A DNA stretch of 64,000 bases, from positions 4,336,697 to 4,400,696 of the forward strand of contig NC_090789.1 in assembly GCF_040054535.1 (NCBI RefSeq), written 5' to 3'. Both the position numbers and the translations under genes were made by a program. The notes beneath the pieces are model-generated. The model searched no databases. It saw only the letters and a program-made list of their open reading frames with translations, and was not told the DNA's origin. The stretch comes from Antennarius striatus (taxonomy: Eukaryota > Chordata > Actinopteri > Lophiiformes > Antennariidae). Positions 49,220 to 64,000 of the stretch are shown here, piece by piece (position 1 is the stretch's first letter; each line of letters opens with the position of its first letter).

Positions 49220-49429
49220 CTGACGTGACGAATACATTGGAGGAATACACTGAATTAACACAAACGTGCGCCATCGCAACGGAGATTCCCACCCAGGACG
49301 AGCGTACGTCCTGTGATGAGCGTACGCTCATTGATGACGTCAGCGGCTCTCGACCTACTTGTCCAGTCCAGACGCGAGGGGAAAGAGGGACGGTACCAGT
49401 CGGTAACGACACAACCACTAACATAAGGT
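49220..49429 (+). promoter_or_regulatory. grina: grina promoter and non-coding first exon
   Basis: A CpG-rich segment ending in the donor ACATAAG|GTAAGG after 49429. It contains a perfect palindromic CRE TGACGTCA at 49335-49342 and two direct copies of GAGCGTACG (about 49300 and 49318). The first coding exon of grina has an acceptor at 54244 and about 36 bp of leader, so at least one upstream leader exon is needed and this is the best candidate. A short frame that ends at the splice site is not considered coding. Confidence 0.5.
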
Positions 49430-49992
49430 AAGGGGTTTTTTTGTTTTTAGTTCGTAGGGTGTGTGTTATGATGTGTGTGGGTTTTGTAATTACAAATAAT
49501 CTCTATTCACGACGTTTTGTGCGGTTTATTAGAGTGTAGCTGTCGCCAACTGTCAGTCGTACCAAAAAGATAAGGATAAATAGTCAACAGTTGGCGTGCG
49601 GTGCGTAACGGTACGTAAAAACAAATACCGTGAGCCATAAAAATACTGAAAAACGGGGCTTTAAATTGACAGAACGCTGCGTTGATGGGGGGTGCGGCGT
49701 GTGGCCGTCATCACAGCACAATCACCTGTCATGTATTCATAATGGCGTGCAGACATACCGGGTTGCTATCGAGCGTAACCGCAGTTTCTAATCGTTTTTT
49801 GTTTTTTTGTTGTTGTTTTTTTTCCCCCGTCGTGACGTTCTCGCTAGCCGTTAACTGTTAGCTTGATGTCGGCGCGAGCTCAGTGTCGCATTCATCTGCG
49901 CGCGTGAGGCCTAGAGATGGAGGCGCGCGATCCGCTGCGGATGCGTGAAAGCGAGGCCCGCTGTTTGTACGCGTCACCTGTACTGTAAATAA

Positions 49993-50050
<58 letters not shown>

Positions 50051-50060
50051 GTGTGTGTGT
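49993..50060 (+). repeat. (TG)n microsatellite
   Basis: About 34 TG units with one CG interruption. Confidence 0.96.
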
Positions 50061-51039
50061 GGTCTCTCCAGTGTTTGTCAGCGCGCTGTGAATGAATATA
50101 CAGGATTAAAACGACTTTAGTTGATATCTGGGGCTTTCTGAGCGGAATTGATTTTTGTTTCCACGTGATGTAGTCGATATAACAGAAGTTACAGCTGTAG
50201 AGCTGAGGCTGTACAAAAGCACAAGAGGAAATATGTGATGTTCCATTAAATATAGTGAAGATTTATCAATATCACTACAGTAATATATGATGTCTGATAT
50301 ATATATTTCTATTGTAACTCAATAGATTTTTGTTTTGGACCATTTTTCTGACATGACAATCAGCGTTATCTTATTTAACACATGTCAATAACAAAGCAAA
50401 GTGGTTTGTCTAAAGTACAAAAGGTATTAAGACTTTTGTTCAATGCAGCATTAAAACTAACAAATAATTAATGGTGAATATTTTGTGTATCCATTGAAAG
50501 CAACTGATAATTTGTACATTGATATTATAACTCTCTCTGCTTTTGGTTTAGTGGAAGTTTGAACATTTGAAAATCACATTAAGGTACTGCAGATTAAAAA
50601 TAAACAAGCCATAGCTCATTTGTATGTTTGTATATGTTGTTGCTCTTTCATTTCTATGAGAATTAATTACATATGTCCTGATAACAATGGGTAATTAATG
50701 AAACTTTATAAAATCAATATCTATAGCTTGTCACTGATGTACTTGTTACTGGTGGTTAATTCAGTTAATACTTGTCCCATTGCATGCACTCCTGTGCAGT
50801 CCTGAGTAGAATACTGTACTGTATTACGTTATATACAGTATGTCAAATAATGTTCATTCATGTTAATTGAAAACAAATGGTGCATGAATGGATGGCTTAA
50901 ATGATTAAATCACAAGCTTTGTAAAACTAACTTTGACTATACTGTATACCTTAATGATCTTGGTGAGGAAGTCGAACCATCAGCAAACATCTTTTCCAGT
51001 TATCCAAGAACGGGTACTGAAGATAACTGGATGAATGAT

Positions 51040-52000
51040 TTTATCCATCCATCCGTCTTCTAAACCTACTTCATTCGGTACCGCGGGTCATGGGGTGCTG
51101 GAGCCTATCCCAGCTGACTGGGGGCGTGAGGCATGGGACAATCCGGGCACAATGCCAATTCTTCACAGAGCCAAACATGTACACAGACAAACAGAATGCA
51201 CACCTTTGGACAATTTGGGACCAGCCAATTAACCTGAAGCACATATTTTTGGAGGTGGGAGGAAGCCAGAGAACCCACGCAGACACGGGGAGAACATACT
51301 CGGAGTGGGACTCAAACCTGGAACCGCCTTGCTGTGCAGCTGGGAGTCAATTCCTGAGAACTGCAACAAGGGGGCATCACCACTATTGAGACAGTTTGAT
51401 GTGGCTGATGTTCAGCTCTTGTCAAAGACTTTGATATTTTCATGACATTTGATTTTCAAGTGATTTTCAAAGCCCACAGATCATAGGAATATCACCTTCC
51501 ATCTTGATCATATAAACCCTACTGACATAAGCCGTTCCAAAGAACAACCAGCCGTGACATGAAACGGCTTTCTCAGTCATCCAAGAGTCGTTAAGCTGTC
51601 CAAACAGACAACTTTTGTTCAAGCAGTAAGGATGATCATATTTCTAGTTCTTCAGTTGAGTCTAGTATTTCAGGGTATGTCCAAATCCATTACTACCACT
51701 TGAAGGAAGCGCTCAATGGTCTGTGGACTCTGTCTCCATAGCAACGTGGAACAACAAACTGGTGACGCAGAGGGGCTACTTTTACGTTTCTGACATCAAA
51801 AACTAATGGCTAGAGTTGGAGTTTTTGGGTGAACTGTGCCTCACAGAGGTAGCATGGTGGTTCAGTGGGTAGCGCTGTCGCCGCACAGCAAGACGGTTCC
51901 GGGTTCGAGTTCCATTGTATGCAGAATTTGTGTTCTCTCTGTATCTGAGTGGGTTCTCTCCAGGTTCTCTGACTTCCCACCTCAAAAAAAACTTGGCTTT
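51040..52000. repeat. composite repeat, copy B: inverted SINE-like arms around a 381-bp core
   Basis: The left arm, about 51040-51341, is a reverse-orientation SINE (CCATCCATCC tail, GGAGCCTATCCCAGCT, ACGCAGACACGGGGAGAACAT, then a degraded B box). The core, about 51392-51772, is homologous to 34899-35274 at roughly 80-85% by eye. The right arm, about 51848-52000, is a forward SINE with TGGTTCAGTGGGTAGCGCTG and CCGGGTTCGAG. Spacer bases separate the core from each arm here (about 50 left, 75 right), unlike copy A. Confidence 0.75.
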
Positions 52001-52071
52001 TCACTTGTCAGTGTTAGCCACACTATATTTTTTTTAAAGCTCTGATCTCTGTATACTGTAGATCTCACTGG

Positions 52072-53690
52072 TAAGTGTGGCTTTTCCAGCTTTGTCACCG
52101 TGTCCTGATTTTGCTCACACATGCACATATAACATGTCGTACATGGGTATGTCAGGGCTTTGTTCTGTCTAACTGTGTTTATGTAGGTCCTCAGCTAGCA
52201 GGCTGAATTCCACCTTTAACCTAATTCCTCCAACAGAGGCTGTGAATGGTGTCTCCTTCTTAACATATAGCAACAGATCGTCTCTCCTAAGAGGATTTGA
52301 AATCTATATAATATTTAAAAAGCCATTCAGATCATCAGTGTCGAAGACAAAACATCTTTTTTTGACTGCAAGTTCCCTTCACGGATGTTTTTCCAGCATT
52401 AAGGTTGCAGTGTTTTGATTCTTGGAAATTTCTGACATGTAAATAGATGACTCAGGAACAAATTGTAAATATTAATGAACAGTCATCGAGGCTTTTTTTT
52501 TCTTGGAAGAATTGTGCCTCAGCAGTGTCAACGATTCTGTATTAACAAGCTCTTACTGATGAGATTTTACTGCTTTTCATTGTTGTGTTTGATAATATAA
52601 AGATATCCTTGAGATTTAGGCAGTTGATTGGGTAAACATGCAACTTGACCTTTCAGTAGAAGGATAAAGGATGTGGATGGTGAATTCTTAACATTATTGT
52701 GTAAAATTTATATTGGACAAGGATCACATGCTTTCCCTGTGCCTGTGTGTGTCACATGATTAGTTAGAGACACTTGGTTATTTAGTTACATCTCTGGGTT
52801 TGTTCCGTCAACAGAATAGGGTGTTGGTTCAGACCAACAGAGTGATACTTTAAAGTCAACCATAGCTGAATACTGCACATTTAACTGACAGAGAAATTGA
52901 TTTTTAATCCGATTCCCCAAGCTGATGAATTCAGTGCACCGTATGCCCCCCTTACAATCATGGTTGTCCAGGAAGCAGGGATGGATTTGGATCCCCTAAT
53001 CTGTTATGATCTTAATGGAGACTGTCAGTTTGGAGTGAAGCCAATGCTTGTCATGTTTGTCTTCTGTCTCTCACTGCACTGCCCTATGTTAGACAGCCAG
53101 GGATCATGAGGACACACTGGAGTCTGGATGTCTGTAAGGAGGAAATTAATCAGTGTTACATCACAAGCACTCTTTCTATTACTCCCTCTAACCACATGGC
53201 TATTTCCAACAACACTGTGTTGACAGTAAGTGTGATTCATCCTTGTCGTCTGCCACTGAATGGATATTTTCACACTCGCGTTTGTTCATCAGTTGTTGTT
53301 TGTGTGAGTGAAAGAGAAAGAAAGATTTAGTGTGCTGTAATTATATGTGCTTGTTTTTCATATAAACGGCTGGAAGGTTTATATGCAGTAGCTCTAGTTA
53401 AACAGGGCGGACATGTGCACCACCATATCAGTCTGTTCAAGCTCTTTTTGAAGGCAGTGATTATTAGAATAGATTTTGGCTCCCTTCCTGTTCAGCAAAA
53501 GTTTCCATGCACAGCACATTTAAAATAACTAATCAACCTTGTAAGTCCGACCCCCCACGGAAAGATGTTTTGGGTGTGTAGGTCTGTGTAACATATGGAC
53601 ACGCTTCATAAGACTTGCACAAAAACCTGGCTCACACAGCTCAGTCTACAGTAACACTACAGTGTCTGTCTGAATGAAAGCAGGTTCATA
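52072..53690 (+). repeat. tandem duplication, upstream unit (5' part)
   Basis: Homologous in the same orientation to about 61431-63085. Both begin at GTGTGGCTTTTCCAGCTTTG. Identity varies: a run at 52649-52736 is identical to 61961-62048 (88 bp), the 52892-53225 block has one mismatch, and other stretches differ by about 10-13% with small indels. The remainder of the unit continues through grina coding exons 1-3. Confidence 0.9.
52892..53225 (+). other. 334-bp near-invariant block, candidate leader exon or conserved regulatory element
   Basis: Identical at 333 of 334 positions to 62273-62606; the only difference is A53196 versus C62577. It is preceded by CTGACAG, usable as an acceptor, and followed at 53226 by GTAAGT (GTAAGC in the copy), a good donor. 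Similarity falls off within three bases of the donor GTAAG. No forward frame is open across the whole block. The longest forward frame is a 70-codon one beginning with a TTG at 52897 and stopping at 53109, and it is the same in both copies. It could be a leader exon of grina, a separate non-coding RNA exon, an enhancer, or a recent gene-conversion tract. Confidence 0.6.
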
Positions 53691-54280
53691 AAGAATGTTT
53701 TTACTTTTAGTTAAGTTCAGATTTCTGGTCTGAATTTCAAGAGAAGAAAATCAATATTTTATTGACCCAAAGGTCCTGCAGTCTGAGTTTGGTAAATTTA
53801 TATTTTATGAAACTTCTAAACAAGAAAAAAAATTACACAGAAGTAACTTTCCATAATTTTTACAAACTTTATCATGATTGTCATCTCACGATAATAAACA
53901 AAATTACCATTGCCATGTCGTCTTTCCTATATTCCTTTTACATTTTTGTGAAATGAATTTTCACTGCAGTGGGTGCAGAAATGTTTTTGAGGAATAAAGA
54001 CTGCATTATCTCTCCTACAGGCCCTGTAAGGTTGTAGATTCTGCTTTATCATCTACTTTCTTCTGATCTCGCAACAATGATAGTAGATTTTTATGTCTGC
54101 TCCTATCTGGGACTTTTGAGATGTTATAAAGATGATGAACTTCTTGAATAGTCACAGTGCAATGATTTAGATTTGAATGCCTGTTCAATGTTTATTTTTC
54201 CTGTGTAAGAGTTTTACTTATACGTACATGTCTTCTTCTCATAGGATTTTTTACCGGCAGCGTGATCCTTCTCCCACACC

Positions 54281-58906
<4,626 letters not shown>

Positions 58907-59160
58907 GGATGCACTTACCTCAGGAGGAGGAAGATAGAAATTGTGTCCCTTTATTGTGAAATGTTGCAAACATCTCCTTTTCTCTCAAATTTTGTTACTT
59001 TTTTCTTCTTCATCTTTGTTTTACATGATTCTTGTTTTCTCTCTTATCTCAGATAGATGGTCTTTATATTTTTGCAGTAGTTGGATTGTACAGAAGATGT
59101 ACTGTCATAAAATACAGATAAGAGTTCTGTTATTTAATAAATATATAATTAATAATCTTA
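58907..59160 (+). other. grina: grina 3' UTR (minimal)
   Basis: The first poly(A) signal after the stop is AATAAA at 59136-59141. Longer 3' ends are possible, because the following AT-rich DNA shows no gene up to the duplication at about 61431. Confidence 0.5.
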
Positions 59161-61430
59161 CCATTGATGACAGAATGTAATGATAAATCTTGGCCTAAAA
59201 TTTTACTACTCTGCTTGCTCTAACTGCTTCCACTAACACATTTGGCCACATAATGATATTACCCATTGCCCAGATTCCAGTTTGACTGTACATGCTGTAT
59301 AATTCAAAATAATCTGTGGCTGCTTGGTTCTCAGACTTGCTTTGCTGCAGAAATTTAACACACAAAAAACAGGAAGGCACTGACATTGTTTAAAGTTTGC
59401 TGTAAACCAGCTTTGTGTAAAGAAAAGGCGATAATTCCCCTCAATCTATCTGTTTTCCCAAACTTGATCCTAATTTTCAGCTGGCTGGTGTAAAGTAACT
59501 GCATGGCAGCATTGAAAACACGACAAAAAGTTGATGGTGTGATATTTTTTAGAACTACTAGACAAATATGTCATGCTTGATTCTCACAGCTGTAAATAGT
59601 TAAGTGTATTGCTGTATTTAATGCCAGTATTCCCTATTGCCCTCCAGGATGACATGTTGGAGTGATTCTTGTGGTTGTGATTTTTGTGGGGGAAAAAAGG
59701 CTCTGATATCAGAACTTTGAATAAGTACAGTAACTAAAATCTTTAATGACCAAGGAATGAATATCAATGCTGGATGTATGACAAAGATAACGTCAAATTT
59801 AGTAAATGCAGCTTCTTGATATATTAACAAACGGGAGAGAAATTTTGTTCTAACATCATGTCTGCAATGTCTCATCCTTTTATTCTGTCTTACTTAATTT
59901 CCTCTCATTTTATCATTAATATGATGTGAACTTTTTGTGCTTTATTTATTTGTTCTCATAAAACTAATGTGAAATCATATTAGTGTTTGGAATTTCTGAC
60001 AGCTCCAGTACCAAGCTGCTCTAAATTCCACAACTGAATTGATGGACATGAAGAAAAGGGTACTTAAGTTGTAATGAATCTGTTTACTGAGCCTGATTTA
60101 GTTAACTGGGTTGTTTTGAAGTGACTAATAATGTTGAGAAAAAATGTTATTTGGAATTTTTTAGCACACTGATTGGATTTGCACAATAATGTAAATTGAG
60201 CAAAAGGATTCATACACTGGAAGCCAAAACATTGCACACAAACACTAAACTTGAATGATAAAGTTAATCTCCTGCATGACCATATTTGTCATTTGCATGT
60301 GCGTATGATGCACAACGTACAGGTATACTTATCTTGGAGAGACTGTTGTTTGGCAACCCTGTGCAACTTTTTTTTAACTTTTGATTTTGTATCTAACATG
60401 TATGTTTATATAAATAGAACTCTTGGTGGTTTGGTGTGTATACATAAAATAATTGTGGGGCTTTGTAGGTCTGGTTGCAATGTATATTTGCACTAAATTA
60501 CAGTGGACCCGCATACCTCTACACTGCTTTTGGCTTTACATTAAACTGATGTAGTGTATAGATGTTGAAATGTGTGTGTTCATTTAAGGTTCAGCTGGTT
60601 TGAGTGGAAACTACATTAGAGAAAGACAATGAAAATCTCCACTTAAATTGACCATACAAATGTGTGCGTGTTTGTGTGTCTTGTGTGTATCTTCGTGGTG
60701 CACTGGCGTCACGCCCGAAGACAAGCGGGGATAGACTCCAGCTGCGCAAGCGGGTGAAGCGGGTTGAGAAGGTGAATGAATGAACTACAAACTAAGATAA
60801 ATTTGAGTTAGTTTATCATTAGCATTCAGTGATTTTATTCTTTAGTAATAAATTGCTATTGGTCACATTTCCAATAGAGTTATGGACTTCGTAATACTTT
60901 CTTACTACTGTATATCAGTGATTTATCAACGATTTCTGTCTTGAACACGTGGCCCTGTTGTTCTTCCGGTACGTCTTTGGCGCCAGACCAATCATATTGT
61001 AGCTCGCGCCCCTAATAGAAAGAAATTGCGCACTAGTAAATGGAGAGTACTGGAGAAAGAAAAGACTCTTAGCTCTTTTAGCTGGATAAAATTGGATGCA
61101 AATCAAGGTTTGACGCCGTAAAATTTAAAATATAGGATATAATATTATATTTGAAGTAATCTTGTTTTGAACGCAATAGAAACACTAAAGCTAAGCTATA
61201 TTTCAATCTTCATTTCCTGTATTTGGCAACTGTTTACCTACTTTATGGAGTGACTGTCTTAATTCTTAGCATGTAAAAATACTCAAAACCATGACAATTT
61301 TAGATTTTTGTAATTAAGCATCTCTCCATTAAAATACTATGTTAACCCAATTCTTTTTGACCTATGTTAACCTGTAAAAAAACCCAAAGACAACATGGTT
61401 AATGTTTTACCCCATCAACTAATTGATGAG
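59161..61430. other. intergenic between grina and the duplicated unit
   Basis: AT-rich unique sequence. The only recognised element is a SINE tail at about 60690-60782 (GGGATAGACTCCAGCTGCGC followed by a GAATGAATGAAC end). A small GC-richer patch at about 60950-61090 has no reading frame of note. Confidence 0.5.
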
Positions 61431-62047
61431 TGTGGCTTTTCCAGCTTTGTCACTGTGTCCTGATCACAAATGCATGTATAACAAGTTGTACTTACTGTAT
61501 TTATGAAGGTCTTCAGCTAGCAGGCTGAATTCCGCCTACAACCTAATACCTCCAGCAGAGGCTGGAAATGGTGGCTCCATCCTAACATACTGTATAGCGC
61601 CAGATTGTCTCTCCTAAGAGGATTTGAAATCAATGTAATACTTGAAAAGTTGTTCAAGTCAGTGTCAAAGACAAAACCACATTTTCTGAACTCAAGTTCC
61701 CTTCATGGATGTTTTCCAGCATTAAGGCTGCAGTGTTTTGATTCCTGGAAATTTCTGACATGTAAATAGATGACTCGAACAAATTGTAAAAATTAATGAA
61801 CAGTCATCGAGGTTGTTTTTTTTTAAGTATCGTGCCTCAGTGTCAACAATTCCGTATTAACCTCTTAATGATGAGATTTTACTGCTTTTCATTGTTGTGT
61901 TTGATAATAAAAAGATATCCTTGAGATTAAGGCTGTTGATCAGGTGAACATTCAACTTCACCTTTCAGTAGAAGGATAAAGGATGTGGATGGTGAATTCT
62001 TAACATTATTGTGTAAAATTTATATTGGACAAGGATCACATGCTTTC

Positions 62048-62049
62048 CG

Positions 62050-62116
<67 letters not shown>
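62048..62116 (+). repeat. (TG)n microsatellite
   Basis: About 34 TG units with one interruption. The upstream unit has only a few TG repeats at the equivalent point (about 52736-52752), so the expansion postdates the duplication or contracted in the other copy. Confidence 0.95.
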
Positions 62117-62117
<1 letters not shown>

Positions 62118-62272
62118 ACATGATTATAGAAGCTTGGTTTTTCAGTTATATCTCTGGGTTTGTTCAGTTAACAAATATACTGTCTTACATTAAAGAATTA
62201 CTGAGTAGGGTGTTGGTTCAGACCAATAGAGGGATACTTTAAAGTCAACCATAGCTGACATTTAACTGACAG

Positions 62273-62606
62273 AGAAATTGATTTTTAATCCGATTCCCCA
62301 AGCTGATGAATTCAGTGCACCGTATGCCCCCCTTACAATCATGGTTGTCCAGGAAGCAGGGATGGATTTGGATCCCCTAATCTGTTATGATCTTAATGGA
62401 GACTGTCAGTTTGGAGTGAAGCCAATGCTTGTCATGTTTGTCTTCTGTCTCTCACTGCACTGCCCTATGTTAGACAGCCAGGGATCATGAGGACACACTG
62501 GAGTCTGGATGTCTGTAAGGAGGAAATTAATCAGTGTTACATCACAAGCACTCTTTCTATTACTCCCTCTAACCACCTGGCTATTTCCAACAACACTGTG
62601 TTGACA
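62273..62606 (+). other. second copy of the 334-bp near-invariant block
   Basis: Counterpart of 52892-53225 with a single substitution (C62577). It keeps the CTGACAG in front and a GTAAGC donor-like site behind. See the upstream copy for interpretation. Confidence 0.6.
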
Positions 62607-63087
62607 GTAAGCATGATTTATCCGTGTAGTCTGCCACTGAATGGATATTTTCACACTCGTGTCTGTTCATCAGTTGTTATTTGTGTGTGTGAGAGAGACA
62701 AAAAGATTTAGAGTAATTACATGTGCTTGTTTTTCACATACACAGCTGTGGTGATTATATGCAGTAGCTTTAGGTAAAAAGGATGGACCGATCAGTCTGT
62801 CTATTCAAGCTCTTTTTGAAGGAAGTGATTATTAGAATAGATTTTGGCTCCCTTCATGTTCAGAAGAAGTTTCCCTGCACAGCACATTTAAAATAATTAA
62901 TCAACCTTGAAAGTCTGACCTCCCACAGAAAGATGTTTTTGGTGTGCAGGTCTGTGTAACATATGGACACGCTTCATAAGACTTTCACAGAGACATCAAT
63001 CACACAGCTGTAAAAGTGTAGGTTAGTGGTTGGAAGCACACTACAGCAACACTACAGTGTCTGCCTGAATCAAATGAGGTTCTGAGC

Positions 63088-63130
63088 TGTTTTAGTTAGT
63101 TAGTTAGTTAGCTAGCTAGCTAGTTAGTTA
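63088..63130 (+). repeat. (TTAG)n / (GCTA)n tetranucleotide tract
   Basis: Short tandem TTAG then CTAG units. The parental equivalent at about 54754-54800 is shorter and interrupted. Confidence 0.8.
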
Positions 63131-63334
63131 CTTTGTTTTCCAAGTGAATATTACCAGCTTGATTTTTATTTTCTCTCTATTTATTTACACACCAAAGACT
63201 ACAGTAATTGATTCCAGAGGAAGTTTGCACGTGCATTTTTTCTCACTTTTGAAAACACCTAAAATAGATGACTGGGCAATTAACTTATTCTTAACTCTTA
63301 TTCTTCTCCTCTTGCTGTTGTTCATCATGAACAG

Positions 63335-64000
63335 CTGGAAGTCCTGGCCATTTTGATCATCCTCTGTCTTACTACGACAATGAAAAGCTGCACCGCTCTG
63401 GCTTTGAGGACCAGCTCATCCGACAAGCATTCATCAGAAAAGTAGGTCCTTGCACTCTCCAGGTTCCGAATCTCCATTTCAACTCTGAAGATCCATCTTA
63501 GGGTCGTGTATCAAGAAAAATAAACCCCTGCCAGCCTTTTAAATTCAAATTGAAACGATTAATTAACTAACTACAGTTAGAACAATCTCTTCTCTTGGAA
63601 AATAATGACTGTCAATTAAAAATTTACTTCACTCATGTCTCACCTGTTCAAATTGAACTGGAAAAACACTTCAGCCTCTTGTCAGAGCACAGACAGGTTT
63701 CCCCTGGAGCTGATCAGAGACAGGATTTGAAATGATTTGCATAATATACAGACATATTGTGGTAGTACACAAAAGGTGTTAGTAATTTTGGTTTATATTT
63801 AGACTTTCCGAATATTAGCTGCAGTTGTAGCAAACAAGTAAATTACAAGGTAAAACTTTCAGTGAGTCTGATAAAGTAAATATAATGTCAAGTATTAAAA
63901 ACAAACAGTGACTTTTCGTCTGACCTAAAAATGACTAACCCCAAGTCTCTTTCTTACCAGGTCTTCATGGTTCTCACAGTACAGCATCTGTTTACTTTGT
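63335..64000 (+). pseudogene. grina-like partial copy: counterparts of coding exons 2 and 3
   Basis: The exon 2 counterpart at 63335-63441 keeps its acceptor, donor and open frame ([36 protein letters not shown], shown here only as a match to the parent). It differs from the parent at 9 of 107 bases, of which about 7 change amino acids (G to F, P to L, E to K, F to L). The exon 3 counterpart starts at 63961 after TTACCAG and differs at 5 of the 40 visible bases. Coding exon 1 with the start codon is missing from the duplicated unit. The excess of replacement changes and the lost start favour a decaying copy, but a shortened paralogue using a new first exon cannot be excluded, because exons 4-6 would lie beyond the window. 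Confidence 0.6.

Larger units (their letters stand above)
49430..54244 (+). other. grina leader intron (4.8 kb)
   Basis: Contents in order: a (TG)n array at 49993-50060, unique AT-rich sequence, the SINE-core-SINE composite repeat at 51040-52000, then from about 52072 onward sequence that is duplicated at 61431 and beyond, including the 334-bp nearly invariant block at 52892-53225. Confidence 0.65.
61431..64000 (+). repeat. tandem duplication, downstream unit (runs off the window)
   Basis: A same-orientation copy of about 52072-56600. Relative to the upstream unit it has a (TG)n expansion at 62048-62116, a deletion of about 1.05 kb (equivalent of about 53690-54742) that removes grina coding exon 1 and its start codon, an extra stretch of about 50 bp near 63215-63265, and no counterpart of the 920-bp intron 2 segment. 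The deletion junction at about 63080-63084 shows roughly 2 bp of microhomology (TC). Confidence 0.9.

Noticed and set aside
49316-49331. 16-bp perfect palindrome (ATGAGCGTACGCTCAT) in the grina leader exon
   Set aside because: Eight paired bases are expected about once by chance in a 64-kb window, so it is not significant on its own, although it lies next to the CRE.
49225-49431. 68-codon frame across the grina leader exon
   Set aside because: It has no recognisable homology, stops immediately after the splice donor, and lies in CpG-rich promoter sequence.
51848-51930. tRNA-like A and B boxes, considered as a tRNA gene
   Set aside because: No cloverleaf acceptor stem was found, and the sequence continues into the SINE body shared with other copies. 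The same holds at 35275 and 37548.
52897-53109. 70-codon frame identical in both copies of the duplicated block, considered as a small conserved protein
   Set aside because: It begins with TTG rather than ATG. The identity extends well beyond its stop codon, and with no synonymous differences to score nothing favours coding constraint over nucleotide-level constraint or conversion.

Overview
This is vertebrate nuclear DNA, almost certainly from a teleost fish. The genes have short GT-AG exons separated by introns, the intergenic DNA is AT-rich with long (TG)n/(CA)n microsatellites, and the dispersed repeats are fish-type tRNA-derived SINEs and small hAT and Tigger-like elements. I found no bacterial, organellar or viral signal.

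Layout. 1-387 is the 3' end of an unidentified plus-strand gene with an acidic C-terminus. 2935-9841 is rbm24 (RNA-binding protein, 4 coding exons), followed by a long repeat-bearing 3'UTR. 14700-30982 is cap2 (cyclase-associated actin regulator; non-coding first exon plus 12 coding exons). 32062-33653 is aunip on the minus strand (3 coding exons), tail-to-tail with cap2 and head-to-head with vps28. vps28 (ESCRT-I; 9 coding exons) spans 35697-38560. mapk15 (ERK7/8-type atypical MAP kinase; 14 coding exons) spans 41589-48140. grina (TMBIM3/LFG1; 6 coding exons) spans 54281-58906. From about 61431 to the window end lies a same-orientation tandem partial copy of the grina region. It keeps counterparts of coding exons 2 and 3 but has lost coding exon 1.

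All exon boundaries were set by hand from GT/AG sites, reading-frame continuity and remembered vertebrate orthologues. Every multi-exon model closes in frame: rbm24 233 aa, cap2 470 aa, aunip 432 aa, vps28 223 aa, mapk15 609 aa and grina 344 aa. The window joins genes that are on three chromosomes in human (RBM24-CAP2 on 6p; AUNIP on 1p; VPS28, MAPK15 and GRINA on 8q24.3). It is therefore a lineage-specific join rather than a functional operon.

Most interesting observations: (1) a 334-bp non-coding block upstream of grina coding exon 1 is identical at 333 of 334 positions in the duplicate, while the duplicated coding exon differs at 9 of 107 bases and the flanks at over 10%. The block is bounded by splice-like sites. 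(2) A dispersed element of about 376-381 bp occurs twice, each time between inverted SINE-like arms, like a foldback element. (3) Perfect palindromic CRE/ATF sites lie at the promoters of aunip/vps28, mapk15 and grina. (4) aunip carries a textbook PCNA-interaction motif.
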